A stretch of DNA of 64,000 nucleotides. It comes from Candidatus Pantoea varia (GTDB taxonomy: Bacteria; Pseudomonadota; Gammaproteobacteria; Enterobacterales; Enterobacteriaceae). This document shows positions 1 to 8,476 of the stretch, in pieces; position 1 is the stretch's first letter, and each line of letters opens with the position of its first letter. The stretch covers positions 248,001 to 312,000 of the forward strand of contig NZ_FOVG01000004.1 in the NCBI RefSeq assembly GCF_900115075.1, given 5' to 3'. A program made the translations under genes and the position numbers. The notes under the pieces were generated by a model. It saw nothing but the letters and a program-made list of their open reading frames with translations, had not been told where the DNA came from and did not search any database.

Positions 1-127
1 CAACTGCGCGACCCGGAGGGCGAGCCACAGGATGTGGCGAGTGAATCGAACCTTCGATTACGGATTCGCTCCAGAACGCAAAAACCCGCCAGAGGCGGGT
101 TCTTTAAAGATGGTGCCCGAACCCGGA

Positions 128-150
128 CAAAAATGCCGGGAGCATTTTTG
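128..150. terminator. Perfect 9-bp hairpin between the repeat units
   Basis: CAAAAATGC (128-136) and GCATTTTTG (142-150) pair perfectly around a 5-base loop. The arms carry A/T tracts on both sides, so the hairpin could stop transcription in either direction. It sits exactly where the first repeat unit loses its tRNA body. Confidence 0.5.
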
Positions 151-236
151 CATCGCGCAACTGCGCGACCCGGAGGGCGAGCCACAGGATGTGGCGAGTG
201 AATCGAACCTTCGATTACGGATTCGCTCCACAAACG

Positions 237-259
237 CAAAAACCCGCCAGAGGCGGGTT
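237..259 (-). terminator. Rho-independent terminator of tRNA-Phe
   Basis: On the minus strand AACCCGCC and GGCGGGTT pair around a 3-base loop, about 10 bases after the tRNA CCA end, and are followed by a T run. An identical hairpin at 83-101 belongs to the upstream copy of the repeat. Confidence 0.8.
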
Positions 260-268
260 CTTTAAAGA

Positions 269-344
269 TGGTGCCCGAACCCGGAATCGAACCAGGGACA
301 CGGGGATTTTCAATCCCCTGCTCTACCGACTGAGCTATTCGGGC
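269..344 (-). tRNA. tRNA-Phe (anticodon GAA)
   Basis: The 76-nt minus-strand sequence folds as a full cloverleaf with an encoded CCA end and anticodon GAA (read from 311 to 309). It differs from E. coli tRNA-Phe as I remember it mainly by paired changes in the acceptor and T stems. Its last 17 nt are repeated at 111-127. tRNA-Phe genes are frequent integration sites for genomic islands in enterobacteria. Confidence 0.97.
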
Positions 345-354
345 AACGGGGCGC

Positions 355-383
355 ATTAAACCAAAGCGGCCCGGCAGCGTCAA
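355..383 (-). promoter_or_regulatory. Promoter of tRNA-Phe
   Basis: On the minus strand TTGACG (383-378) and TTTAAT (360-355) are separated by exactly 17 bp. A GC-rich GCGCCCC discriminator follows, as expected for a stringently controlled stable-RNA promoter. Confidence 0.75.
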
Positions 384-523
384 ACGCTTTTCACCAAAAT
401 CAAATCGACTGGCGGCTTTTCCATCAACTCAAATACCGGGTTTGACCTGGCGCAAAAAACTTGTGTCGGGCGGGATAAATTTCACTCAGCGGAGCGGCAA
501 AGGCTGCATTGTGGCGCGGTTTT

Positions 524-531
524 GCCGATAT
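524..531 (+). promoter_or_regulatory. Possible sigma-28 (FliA) -10 element
   Basis: GCCGATAT matches 7 of 8 bases of the flagellar sigma factor -10 element GCCGATAA, 35 bp before a chemoreceptor-like gene, where FliA control would be expected. The -35 position is a poor match, so this is tentative. Confidence 0.25.
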
Positions 532-566
532 AGCATGCGAGACCAACACTAATAATAAGGATCGCC

Positions 567-1886
567 ATGTTTTCCACCATTACATCAGGAATCGCTTCGC
601 GTCACAGCTGGCAGAAGCGCTCACACTCAGCCGCCACGCTGAGCTCTCTCAACGGCTCCATCGCCATGATTGAATTCTCCCCCGATGGCACCATTCTCAG
701 CGCCAATGCGTTGTTTCTGGCGCGCATGGGCTACACGCTGGCGGAGATTGAAGGCCAGCACCATAGCCTGTTCTGTACCCTGGAGCAGCTTCAGTCACGC
801 GAGTATCAGGATTTCTGGCAGCGACTGAACCGGGGCGAGAGTTTCAGCAATAAGTTTCTGCGCATGGCAAAGAACAGTCGCCCGATCTGGCTTGAAGCCA
901 ACTATGTGCCGGTGCAGAACCGTCATGGCAGGGTCATTAAAATCGTTAAGCTGGCGACCGACATTACCAGTCATATTAACGATGCGCATGAGCAGCGCGC
1001 CATCACCACCGCGATTGAGCGGTCGATGGCCGTCATCGCCTTCAACCTCAAAGGTGAAGTGCTTAAAGCGAATGAAAACTTCCTGAAAACCATGGGCTAC
1101 CGTCGTGAAGAGGTAGAAGGTGTTCACCACAGCCGCTTCTGCTCACAGGCACTGCGTGACAGCCGCGAATATAGCGAGTTCTGGCAGCAGCTGAACCGGG
1201 GTGAATTTGTCTCGGGCCAGTTTCCCCGTGTGAATAAGCGAGGTGAGACGGTCTGGCTGCGCGCCACCTACAATCCGGTGTTTGACGAACAGGGCCAGCT
1301 CTATAAAATCGTGAAATTCGCGACGGATGTGACGGCACAGGTGGAAAAGAATCAGCAGGAGCATGATGCGGCTCAGCGGGCTTATCACACCGCACTGCAA
1401 ACGGATCAAAGCACAAAGCTGGGTGCCGATGTAATCGCCAGCAGCGTGCAGACCATGAACGCCCTGGCCGGTGAACTGCAGGGGATCTCAGGTGATATTA
1501 CCGGCCTGAGTGAATCCTCCGATCGTATAGGCGCGATTGTGGAAGGTATTCGCCGGATCGCCGATCAGACCAACCTGCTGGCGCTGAATGCCGCCATAGA
1601 AGCGGCGCGGGCCGGAACCCATGGCCGCAGCTTTGCGGTGGTGGCTAACGAAGTCCGTACGCTGGCAGCGAATATCAACCGCGCCACCAGCGACATTGAA
1701 AATCGGGTACAGCAAAACCATCTGCTGGCGAACCGGGCACTGAAAGGGATTGAATCTAACCTGAAGCGCGCCGATCAGGGCGTACAGCTGGCCCAGGAGG
1801 CGGGCGGCGTGATTGCGGAAATCCGTGAAGGGGCAGCTGATGTAGTACGCGCCATCGGCCAGGTGGCCAAAACGCTTAAAGTCTGA
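567..1886 (+). CDS. Soluble PAS-PAS chemoreceptor-like protein (BdlA-like)
   Basis: This 439-residue protein has two PAS domains (about 25-137 and 147-260) and a C-terminal methyl-accepting signalling domain (about 265-439). The hairpin-tip region at 326-372 is well conserved ([20 protein letters not shown]). There is no signal peptide, membrane segment or HAMP domain, so it should be cytoplasmic. Size and order match Pseudomonas aeruginosa BdlA (two PAS plus MCP, about 417 aa), which links redox or nutrient cues to biofilm dispersal; function here is inferred from that. The usual GE-GRGF at the tip is changed to GT-GRSF, which may alter methylation or CheA coupling. The start has an upstream AAGGAT. 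No chemotaxis genes are adjacent. It could instead be an ordinary aerotaxis-type receptor. Confidence 0.85.
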   Translation: MFSTITSGIASRHSWQKRSHSAATLSSLNGSIAMIEFSPDGTILSANALFLARMGYTLAEIEGQHHSLFCTLEQLQSREYQDFWQRLNRGESFSNKFLRMAKNSRPIWLEANYVPVQNRHGRVIKIVKLATDITSHINDAHEQRAITTAIERSMAVIAFNLKGEVLKANENFLKTMGYRREEVEGVHHSRFCSQALRDSREYSEFWQQLNRGEFVSGQFPRVNKRGETVWLRATYNPVFDEQGQLYKIVKFATDVTAQVEKNQQEHDAAQRAYHTALQTDQSTKLGADVIASSVQTMNALAGELQGISGDITGLSESSDRIGAIVEGIRRIADQTNLLALNAAIEAARAGTHGRSFAVVANEVRTLAANINRATSDIENRVQQNHLLANRALKGIESNLKRADQGVQLAQEAGGVIAEIREGAADVVRAIGQVAKTLKV

Positions 1887-1890
1887 GGCT

Positions 1891-1915
1891 CCGCGGGGGC
1901 AATCGCCCCCTTTTA
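1891..1915 (+). terminator. Terminator after the PAS chemoreceptor gene
   Basis: GGGGGC and GCCCCC pair around a short AATC loop and are followed by TTTT, a few bases after the stop codon. The hairpin lies between the convergent ends of the chemoreceptor gene and the PBP2 gene. Confidence 0.7.
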
Positions 1916-3784
1916 CGGTGTTGCCTGAACAGGCGCTTCTGGCGTCGGCGGAATAAAGATGTGATCCAGAATCGCCCGCATCACGGGCGCTGCAGTAATC
2001 CCTTCGTTGCCGCCGTTCTCCAGAATCAACGCCACCGCCACTTTCGGGTCGTTAAACGGCGCAAAGGCGGTGTAGAAGATATGGTCACGCAGCCGCACCG
2101 GGATCATTTTCGCGTTATAGGTCTGGTTCTGACGCAGGCTGAACACCTGCGATGTCCCACTCTTCGCGGCGATGCCATAAGGTGCCGTGTGGAAATATTT
2201 ATACCCGGTGCCGTTTGGCGCGTTAGCCATGCCAAACATTGCGTGGCGTACCAGCGACCAGTAGGGTGAATGAGGATCGCCAATCTGCGCCTCCCGCTGC
2301 GAGGGATGGTAATTCTCCACCAGCGTGCCGCGCTGGGTTTTCTCCAGCAGATGCGGTGCGATTACCCGCCCGTTGTTGATCAGCGCCACCATCGCTTTCA
2401 CCATCTGAATCGGCGTCGCAACCCAGTAGCCCTGCCCGATGCCGACGGAAACCGTATCCCCCTGATACCAGGTCTTTTTATGCACCTTCTGCTTCCACTC
2501 CCGGCTCGGCAGTAAGCCGCTGTACTCTTCATTGAGGTCAATGCCGGTCGACTTGCCATAGCCAAACTGGCTGAGCATGGTGTGAATCCGGTCAATGCCC
2601 ATCATGAATGCCACCTGATAGAAGAAGGTATCGGCAGATTCTTCAATCGCCCGGGTCACATCCAGCATGCCGTGCCCGGTTTTCTTCCAGTCACGATAGT
2701 GCCGGTCCGTGCCTGGCAGCGTCCAGGTAGGCGCGCCAAAGAACTGCGACTGCGGCGTAATTACATGGGTCAGCAGCGCCGACATCGCCATATAAGGCTT
2801 CACCGTGGAGGCAGGCGGATAAAGGCCCTGCGTGACGCGGTTAATCAGCGGCAGGTCTTTATCCTGCAGCAGCTTTTTGTAAGCCTGATAGCTGATGCCT
2901 TTCACAAACGGATTAGGATCGTAGCTGGGGCTGGAAACCATCGCCAGCACCGAGCCGTCGTGCGGATCTTCAACCAGCAGCGCCGCACGCTGTCCCGCCA
3001 GCAGACTCTCTATATATTGTTGCAGATGCAGATCCAGCGTCAGCGTGAGGTTTTTCCCCGCTACTGGCGGCACCTCTTTCAGCACCCGCACAATGCGGCC
3101 GTGGTTATCCACTTCAACTTCCTGATAACCCGGCTTGCCGTGCAGCAGCGCTTCGTAATAGCCCTCAATCCCCTGCTTACCGATGTTATGGTCAGCGGCA
3201 TAGTTTTCGGCGATGCCTTCCGCATTCAGCCGTTTATAGTCGTTATCGTTGATTTTCGATACATAACCGATCACATGCGCCAGATCCGCGCCATAGGGAT
3301 ATTCGCGATCCTGGTAGGTCTCAATGCTGGCACCGGTGAAGTGAAACTGATTAACCGCAAATCGGGCGACCTGCTCTTCGGTCAGCTCCTCTTTCAGCAC
3401 GACCGGCTTATAACGGCTGGTCTGCTTCAGCGCACGGCGAAAAGTGTCGATCTCGTCAGGCGTCAGATTAACGATTGGCGTCAGTTCCCGCAGCGTGGCG
3501 TCCATGTCGGTAATTTTGTAAGGCGTCAGCGTAATGGCGTACCAGCTGACATTGCGCACCAGCGGGATACCGTTGCGGTCATAAATCAGCCCGCGCGTCG
3601 GGGCGATGGGAATCATCTTGATGTCGTTCTGGTTGGATCGCGTCTGGTAGTAGCTATGGTCGCGCACCTGCAGGCGATAAAGGTTTACGCCAAGAATGGT
3701 GAAACAGATACAGACCAGAGCAAAGGCTATTGCGGCGCGGCGGGCAAACAGCTTCTCTTCAGCTTCGAAGTTACGAAAGTTCAT
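1913..3784 (-). CDS. mrdA: Penicillin-binding protein 2 paralogue (peptidoglycan transpeptidase)
   Basis: The 623-residue protein aligns along its length with E. coli PBP2 (MrdA, 633 aa), the class B transpeptidase of lateral wall growth. A membrane anchor lies at about 17-38, followed by the PBP dimerisation region and a transpeptidase domain with the STVK serine (Ser326), an SAD motif and KSG. It is probably active and exposed to the periplasm. It stands alone: neither rodA/mrdB nor rlpA is beside it, as they are for the housekeeping gene. I therefore infer a second PBP2, comparable to the acid-specific PBP2SAL of Salmonella; whether another copy exists cannot be seen here. The symbol denotes the family. 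Confidence 0.85.
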   Translation of the reverse strand: MNFRNFEAEEKLFARRAAIAFALVCICFTILGVNLYRLQVRDHSYYQTRSNQNDIKMIPIAPTRGLIYDRNGIPLVRNVSWYAITLTPYKITDMDATLRELTPIVNLTPDEIDTFRRALKQTSRYKPVVLKEELTEEQVARFAVNQFHFTGASIETYQDREYPYGADLAHVIGYVSKINDNDYKRLNAEGIAENYAADHNIGKQGIEGYYEALLHGKPGYQEVEVDNHGRIVRVLKEVPPVAGKNLTLTLDLHLQQYIESLLAGQRAALLVEDPHDGSVLAMVSSPSYDPNPFVKGISYQAYKKLLQDKDLPLINRVTQGLYPPASTVKPYMAMSALLTHVITPQSQFFGAPTWTLPGTDRHYRDWKKTGHGMLDVTRAIEESADTFFYQVAFMMGIDRIHTMLSQFGYGKSTGIDLNEEYSGLLPSREWKQKVHKKTWYQGDTVSVGIGQGYWVATPIQMVKAMVALINNGRVIAPHLLEKTQRGTLVENYHPSQREAQIGDPHSPYWSLVRHAMFGMANAPNGTGYKYFHTAPYGIAAKSGTSQVFSLRQNQTYNAKMIPVRLRDHIFYTAFAPFNDPKVAVALILENGGNEGITAAPVMRAILDHIFIPPTPEAPVQATP

Positions 3785-3933
3785 CAGGGGGCATTATCAG
3801 GCGATTAATTATTATCTGTTATTGCGCACTATGATAAAGCGGGATCGCAGAGGTGCCAGCGCGAAGATGCACAAGCCTCAGTAAAAGTGTGTCATTTGAT
3901 GTGAATGTTACCGGGAAGGCGAGGCGGGAAAAG

Positions 3934-3959
3934 CAGATCCTCCGGTAGAGGAGGATCTG
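3934..3959 (-). terminator. Terminator of the deo operon
   Basis: CAGATCCTCC and GGAGGATCTG pair around a 6-base loop; on the minus strand GCTTTTCCC follows. A second hairpin (GCAGCGGG/CCCGCTGC, about 3974-3999) lies just before it, directly after the deoD stop codon. Confidence 0.65.
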
Positions 3960-4005
3960 AACAGGGGATCGGGCAGCGGGCGGATACTGTCACCCGCTGC
4001 GCGGA

Positions 4006-4719
4006 TTAATCACCCAGCAGGACAGACTCCAGCGCAATCTTAATCATGTCGTTGAAGGTGGTCTGACGCTCAGCAGCAGTCGTCTGCTCGTGCGTACGGA
4101 TGTGGTCTGAAACCGTACAGATGGTCAGGGCTTTCGCACCGAACTCAGCGGCCACACCGTAGATACCCGCGGCTTCCATCTCAACGCCGAGAATGCCATA
4201 TTTTTCCATCACGTCGAACATCTGCGGATCCGGGGTGTAGAAGAGATCGGCAGAGAAGATGTTACCTACGCGCGCTTCAACGCCCAGATTTTTCGCCGCA
4301 TCAACCGCATTACGCACCATGTCGAAGTCAGCAATCGCAGCGAAGTCATGATCTTTAAAACGCATACGATTCACTTTGGAATCGGTGCAGGCACCCATAC
4401 CAATCACGATATCACGCAGTTTTACGTCGGCACGTACGGCACCACAGGAGCCTACACGGATGATCTTTTTAACGCCGAAGTCCGTGATCAGCTCTTTAGT
4501 GTAGATGGAGCAGGAAGGGATACCCATTCCGTGACCCATTACAGAGACTTTGCGGCCTTTGTAGGTCCCGGTGTAGCCCAGCATGCCGCGCACGTTGTTC
4601 ACTTCCACCGCGTTTTCCAGGAAGGTTTCTGCGATGTGTTTTGCACGCAGCGGATCGCCAGGCATCAGTACGACGTCTGCGAAATCGCCCATCTCAGCAT
4701 TAATATGTGGGGTTGCCAT
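4006..4719 (-). CDS. deoD: Purine-nucleoside phosphorylase DeoD
   Basis: The 237-residue protein matches E. coli DeoD (239 aa) almost throughout. It catalyses phosphorolysis of purine (deoxy)nucleosides to free base and (deoxy)ribose 1-phosphate, as a cytoplasmic hexamer. Family features are visible: the N-terminal His (ATPH), the phosphate-binding GDPLR loop, RVGSCG, the GVEMEAAG ribose-binding segment and the catalytic Asp of TVSDHIR. It is the last gene of deoC-deoA-deoB-deoD, 26 bp after deoB, and starts after an AAGGA ribosome-binding site. Confidence 0.98.
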   Translation of the reverse strand: MATPHINAEMGDFADVVLMPGDPLRAKHIAETFLENAVEVNNVRGMLGYTGTYKGRKVSVMGHGMGIPSCSIYTKELITDFGVKKIIRVGSCGAVRADVKLRDIVIGMGACTDSKVNRMRFKDHDFAAIADFDMVRNAVDAAKNLGVEARVGNIFSADLFYTPDPQMFDVMEKYGILGVEMEAAGIYGVAAEFGAKALTICTVSDHIRTHEQTTAAERQTTFNDMIKIALESVLLGD

Positions 4720-4745
4720 TGTTTAATCCTTATTAAATAGCTGAT

Positions 4746-5969
4746 TTACAGCATGTTCTTGCCATAGTCCATCTCGGACAGGCCAAAATAGTGTGCAATT
4801 GTCTGACCAATGTCGGCGAAGGTCTCGCGGTATCCCAGTGAGCCCGGCTCCACTTTCGGTCCGTAGATCAGAATCGGAATGTGCTCACGCGTATGTTCGG
4901 TGCCCTGCCAGGTCGGGTCACAACCGTGATCCGCAGTCAGGATCAGAATGTCATCTTCGCCAACCAGCGCCATCAGCTCAGGCAGACGGCGGTCAAACAG
5001 CTCCAGCCCGCCCGCATAACCGGCTACGTCGCGACGATGTCCCCAGGTTGAGTCGAAATCAACAAAGTTAGTGAACACAATCGACTGATCCGGCGCGATT
5101 TTCATCTCCTGAATCGTCGCATCAAACAGCGCATCCAGACCGGTCGCTTTAACCTTTTTGGTAATGCCCTGCTCAGCATAGATATCAGCGATTTTACCCA
5201 CGGAGATCACATGCCCCCCCTTCTCATCCACCAGCTTTTTCAGCATGGTGGCGGATGGCGGCTCGACCGCCAGGTCGTGGCGGTTGCCGGTACGCTCGAA
5301 CTGACCCGCTTTGTCACCCACAAACGGACGGGCGATAACGCGGCCAATGTTGTAGCCACCTTCGGTCAGCTCTTCACGGGCGATTTCGCACAGTGCATAG
5401 AGACGATCAAGACCAAAGGTCTCTTCGTGACAGGCGATCTGGAATACGGAGTCCGCAGAGGTATAGAAAATCGGCTTGCCGGTTTTCATGTGCTCTTCGC
5501 CCAGTTGGTCGAGGATCACCGTCCCTGAAGAGTGGCAGTTACCGAGATAGCCCGGCAGGTCGGCACGCTCAACCAGCTTGTCCAGCAGTTCCTGCGGGAA
5601 GCTGTTCTCTTTGTCGCTGAAGTAGCCCCAGTCAAACAGCACCGGCACACCGGCAATTTCCCAGTGGCCTGACGGCGTATCTTTTCCTGACGAAAGCTCA
5701 CTGGCGTAAGCATACGCGCCGTTGATCTTCGCTTCAGGATCCAGACCCAGCGGGAAGCGACCGGTCGACAGCTCAGCGGCTTTGCCCAGACCCAGTGCGG
5801 TGAGATTAGGCAGATGCAATGGACCTTTACGTCCCTTGTCTGCTTCACCTTTAAAACAGGCTTCGGCGATATGACCTAAGGTATCGGAACCCACGTCACC
5901 GAATTTATCGGCATCTTTACTGGAGCCAATTCCAAAGGAATCGAGCACCATAATAAAAGCACGTTTCAT
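4746..5969 (-). CDS. deoB: Phosphopentomutase DeoB
   Basis: This converts (deoxy)ribose 1-phosphate, released by DeoD and DeoA, to the 5-phosphate used by DeoC. The 407-residue product equals E. coli DeoB in length and is very similar. It belongs to the alkaline-phosphatase superfamily: metal ligands in the N-terminal LDSFG and C-terminal DHGCDPTW motifs, and the phosphothreonine segment [11 protein letters not shown] near residue 97. I chose the ATG at 5969 because it has an AGGAGA site and gives the E. coli N terminus; an in-frame start 30 bp upstream adds ten unrelated residues. It lies 95 bp after deoA, room for an internal promoter as in E. coli. Confidence 0.97.
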   Translation of the reverse strand: MKRAFIMVLDSFGIGSSKDADKFGDVGSDTLGHIAEACFKGEADKGRKGPLHLPNLTALGLGKAAELSTGRFPLGLDPEAKINGAYAYASELSSGKDTPSGHWEIAGVPVLFDWGYFSDKENSFPQELLDKLVERADLPGYLGNCHSSGTVILDQLGEEHMKTGKPIFYTSADSVFQIACHEETFGLDRLYALCEIAREELTEGGYNIGRVIARPFVGDKAGQFERTGNRHDLAVEPPSATMLKKLVDEKGGHVISVGKIADIYAEQGITKKVKATGLDALFDATIQEMKIAPDQSIVFTNFVDFDSTWGHRRDVAGYAGGLELFDRRLPELMALVGEDDILILTADHGCDPTWQGTEHTREHIPILIYGPKVEPGSLGYRETFADIGQTIAHYFGLSEMDYGKNML

Positions 5970-6064
5970 GCAAGTCTCCTGCGCATTGGCGCGTGACAAG
6001 TCAAAAAAAAGCGATCAGATCAGTATACCCGAATGCATCACGGCTGGCACGGGTTACGGGTCAG

Positions 6065-7393
6065 TTAGCTGATATCGCTCACACGGCGATAGACAACCGG
6101 CGTCTCAGCTGGTGCGGAATCACCGAGCACCAGCGCGGTTTTGACCGCAGCGGCGGCCTGCTGCCATTTGTCTTCGCTGCTGGCGTGAATCATCGCCAGC
6201 GGACGCTGTGCATCGGCACGTTCGCCCAGGGTGATCATCTCGCTGAAGCCGACGCTGTAATCGATGCTGTCGCTGGCGCGCTGACGTCCACCGCCCATCG
6301 CCACGACCGCCAGACCCAGCGCTCGGGTATCCATGCTGCTGACGATGCCAGGATTGTCGGCATAGACCGGTTTACTCAGCAATGGCGCGGGCAGATAAGT
6401 GTCGTAGCGTTCGACGAAATCAGCCGGTCCCTGCTGGGCAGCGACCATGCGACCAAACACCTCGGCGGCCTTGCCGTTATCCAGCACGGTCATCAGCTTC
6501 TGACGCGCTTCGGTGTCGCTGGCAGCCAGTTTGCCGGAGATCAGCATTTCGCTGCAGAGCGCCAGCGTCACTTCAAGCAGGCGCGGATTACGCTGCTCGC
6601 CGGTGAGGAAGCGAACTGCTTCACGCACTTCCAGTGCGTTACCGGCTGAAGAGGCGAGAACCTGATTCATGTCCGTCAGCAGTGCGGTGGTCTGACAGCC
6701 GGCACCATTGGCGACACCCACAATCGACTGCGCCAGACTTTCTGACGCTTCATAAGTTGGCATAAACGCACCGGAGCCGACTTTGACATCCATCACCAGC
6801 GCATCCAGCCCTTCTGCCAGCTTCTTCGCCAGAATCGAGGCGGTGATCAGCGGAATGGAATCGACGGTAGCCGTGATGTCACGCGTGGCGTAGAAACGTT
6901 TATCCGCCGGCGCCAGTGAGCTGGTCTGGCCGATAATGGCCACACCCACCTGCTTGATGATCTCGCGGAAGCGGTCATCGCTGGGGAAGATATCGAAGCC
7001 CGGAATCGCTTCCAGTTTATCCAGCGTGCCGCCGGTATGGCCCAGGCCACGACCGGAGATCATCGGCACATATCCGCCGCAGGCGGCGACCATCGGCCCT
7101 AACATCAGCGATGTCACATCGCCGACGCCGCCGGTCGAGTGCTTATCCACTACCGGCCCGTTAAGGTTGAGTGCTTTCCAGTTAAGCACCGTACCGGAAT
7201 CACGCATCGCCATGGTCAGCGCGACCCGCTCTGGCAGCGACATGTCGTGGAAATAGATGGTCATCGCCAGCGCGGCGATCTGACCTTCCGAGACGGTGTT
7301 ATCACGCACGCCATTGATGAAGAAGCGAATCTCCTCTTCAGTCAGCGCATGACCGTCACGTTTTTTACGAATAATTTCTTGTGGCAGGAACAA
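6065..7393 (-). CDS. deoA: Thymidine phosphorylase DeoA
   Basis: DeoA cleaves thymidine and deoxyuridine with phosphate to base plus deoxyribose 1-phosphate. The 442-residue protein matches E. coli DeoA (440 aa). It has the N-terminal helical domain, the glycosyltransferase family 3 signature around residues 82-110 with the phosphate-binding KHSTGGVGD, and the C-terminal pyrimidine nucleoside phosphorylase domain. It is the second gene of the deo operon, 62 bp after deoC. Confidence 0.97.
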   Translation of the reverse strand: MFLPQEIIRKKRDGHALTEEEIRFFINGVRDNTVSEGQIAALAMTIYFHDMSLPERVALTMAMRDSGTVLNWKALNLNGPVVDKHSTGGVGDVTSLMLGPMVAACGGYVPMISGRGLGHTGGTLDKLEAIPGFDIFPSDDRFREIIKQVGVAIIGQTSSLAPADKRFYATRDITATVDSIPLITASILAKKLAEGLDALVMDVKVGSGAFMPTYEASESLAQSIVGVANGAGCQTTALLTDMNQVLASSAGNALEVREAVRFLTGEQRNPRLLEVTLALCSEMLISGKLAASDTEARQKLMTVLDNGKAAEVFGRMVAAQQGPADFVERYDTYLPAPLLSKPVYADNPGIVSSMDTRALGLAVVAMGGGRQRASDSIDYSVGFSEMITLGERADAQRPLAMIHASSEDKWQQAAAAVKTALVLGDSAPAETPVVYRRVSDIS

Positions 7394-7430
7394 GGTAGCC
7401 CCCTGGTTCAGGGAAAACAGGATGGGGAAC

Positions 7431-7449
7431 AGGCGGTCAGCGACCGCCT
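7431..7449 (-). other. Intercistronic hairpin between deoC and deoA
   Basis: AGGCGGTC and GACCGCCT pair perfectly around a 3-base loop in the 62-bp gap. There is no T run, so it more likely affects mRNA stability or partial termination than a full stop. Confidence 0.45.
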
Positions 7450-7455
7450 GAGGGA

Positions 7456-8235
7456 TCAGTAACCCGCTTTGCTGGTGTCGCTGTCATGACCCAGGGTGTT
7501 TAGCAGGCTCGCCAGCAGGCTTGAGGCACCAAAGCGGAAATGGCGCGCATCGGCCCAGTCGGCACCCAGCGTATCTTCTGCCATTTGCAGATAGATCGCG
7601 GCATCTTCCGCGGTGCGTACGCCGCCCGCAGGTTTAAAGCCAACTTCCTTGCTGACGCCTTTATCACGGATCACGTTCATCATGATCTGCGCCACTTCTG
7701 GCGTGGCGTTAACCGGCACTTTACCAGTGGAAGTTTTGATGAAGTCGGCACCGGCATCGATGGCAATTTCAGAGGCCTGACGGATCAGTGCTTCCTGCTT
7801 CAGCTCACCGGTTTCGATGATCACTTTTAGCAGTACGTCCGCTTCTGCACAGGCGGTTTTACAGGCTTTCACCAGATCGAAACCCACCTGGCTGTTACCG
7901 GCAATCAGCGCGCGGTACGGAAACACCACGTCCACTTCATCGGCACCGTAGGCAATAGCAGCGCGGGTTTCTGCCAGTGCAATGTCGATGTCGTCATTGC
8001 CGTGCGGGAAGTTAGTCACCGTGGCGATGCGGATCTCCGGGGTACCCTGCTCGCGCAACGTTTTGCGCGCAATCGGAATAAAACGCGGATAGATACAGAT
8101 TGCCGCGGTGTTGCCTGCCGGGGATTTAGCCTGATGACACAGGGCGATCACTTTTGCGTCGGTGTCGTCGTCATTCAGGGTGGTTAAATCCATCAGTTTC
8201 AGGGCGCGCAGGGCAAGGTGTTTGATATCGGTCAT
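7456..8235 (-). CDS. deoC: Deoxyribose-phosphate aldolase DeoC
   Basis: DeoC splits 2-deoxyribose 5-phosphate into acetaldehyde and glyceraldehyde 3-phosphate, ending deoxynucleoside catabolism. The product has 259 residues, as in E. coli, with the Schiff-base lysine in FIKTSTGK (Lys167) and the second active-site lysine in [10 protein letters not shown] (about Lys201). The start at 8235 follows GGAGAG and matches the E. coli N terminus; a start 27 bp upstream would only add nine residues. It is the first gene of the operon, directly below the deo control region. Confidence 0.98.
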   Translation of the reverse strand: MTDIKHLALRALKLMDLTTLNDDDTDAKVIALCHQAKSPAGNTAAICIYPRFIPIARKTLREQGTPEIRIATVTNFPHGNDDIDIALAETRAAIAYGADEVDVVFPYRALIAGNSQVGFDLVKACKTACAEADVLLKVIIETGELKQEALIRQASEIAIDAGADFIKTSTGKVPVNATPEVAQIMMNVIRDKGVSKEVGFKPAGGVRTAEDAAIYLQMAEDTLGADWADARHFRFGASSLLASLLNTLGHDSDTSKAGY

Positions 8236-8283
8236 GAGGCTCTCCAAAGGATCGGGGTGCAACCCACCGGCTTGCCGGCGGAA

Positions 8284-8299
8284 TGTTATAATAATAACA
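8284..8299 (-). promoter_or_regulatory. DeoR-type operator over the proximal deo promoter
   Basis: TGTTATAATAATAACA has perfect 6-bp half sites around AATA. It has the same length and TGTTA/TAACA ends as the E. coli DeoR operator (TGTTAGAATTCTAACA). It overlaps the -10 region expected from the CRP site at 8318-8333, so binding would block RNA polymerase. DeoR binding is inferred from the motif; the deoR gene is not in the window. Confidence 0.65.
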
Positions 8300-8317
8300 C
8301 TCTGAAGCGGCCTGATA

Positions 8318-8333
8318 TGTGCCAGTAGTCACA
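8318..8333 (-). promoter_or_regulatory. CRP site 1 of the deo promoter
   Basis: TGTGC-N6-TCACA matches the CRP consensus (TGTGA-N6-TCACA) at 9 of 10 core bases. Its centre is about 40 bp upstream of the start expected over the DeoR operator, the class II position seen at E. coli deoP2. Confidence 0.7.
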
Positions 8334-8370
8334 TAGGGATAAGAAAATGGTGCAATTACGTCACATAAAT

Positions 8371-8386
8371 TGTGACTAAAATCGCA
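8371..8386 (-). promoter_or_regulatory. CRP site 2 of the deo promoter
   Basis: TGTGA-N6-TCGCA has one core mismatch. Its centre lies exactly 53 bp from CRP site 1, the same spacing as the two CRP sites of E. coli deoP2 (-40.5 and -93.5). In E. coli, CytR binds between these sites. The intervening 8334-8370 segment contains GGTGCAAT, similar to a CytR half site. Confidence 0.65.
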
Positions 8387-8427
8387 AATTACACTACCTG
8401 ATAGCGATTATACGCTAGCAGGTGCAA

Positions 8428-8443
8428 TGTTACTATTATCACA
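8428..8443 (-). promoter_or_regulatory. Second, imperfect DeoR-type operator
   Basis: TGTTACTATTATCACA keeps one TGTTA half and a degraded partner, 144 bp from the first operator. Paired deo operators in E. coli act by DNA looping, though at a larger distance. It lies between deoC and the end of yjjV. Confidence 0.4.
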
Positions 8444-8476
8444 TTTTAGCGCAAGGGGTGCAGATCGGGAGGCGGG

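Larger units (their letters stand above)
1..285. repeat. Tandem 157/158-bp repeat carrying the 3' end of tRNA-Phe
   Basis: Bases 1-127 recur almost unchanged at 158-285; the only differences are a substitution and a one-base indel near 73-76 and 230-233. Each unit, read on the minus strand, holds the last 17 nt of tRNA-Phe including CCA (111-127 and 269-285), a terminator hairpin (83-101 and 241-259) and a ~70-bp tail with two small hairpins. Only the second unit continues into an intact tRNA. In the first, the tRNA body is replaced by bases 128-157. The left copy starts at the window edge, so more units may lie outside. I see no credible gene in this stretch. Confidence 0.9.

Noticed and set aside
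32..265. 77-codon open frame at the left edge
   Set aside because: It runs through the tandem repeat, terminator hairpins and tRNA tail and has no protein-like composition.
2582..3808. Long open frame (408 codons) opposite the PBP2 gene
   Set aside because: It is the antisense shadow of a well-conserved gene in GC-rich DNA, with Arg/His/Gln-rich composition and no ribosome-binding site.
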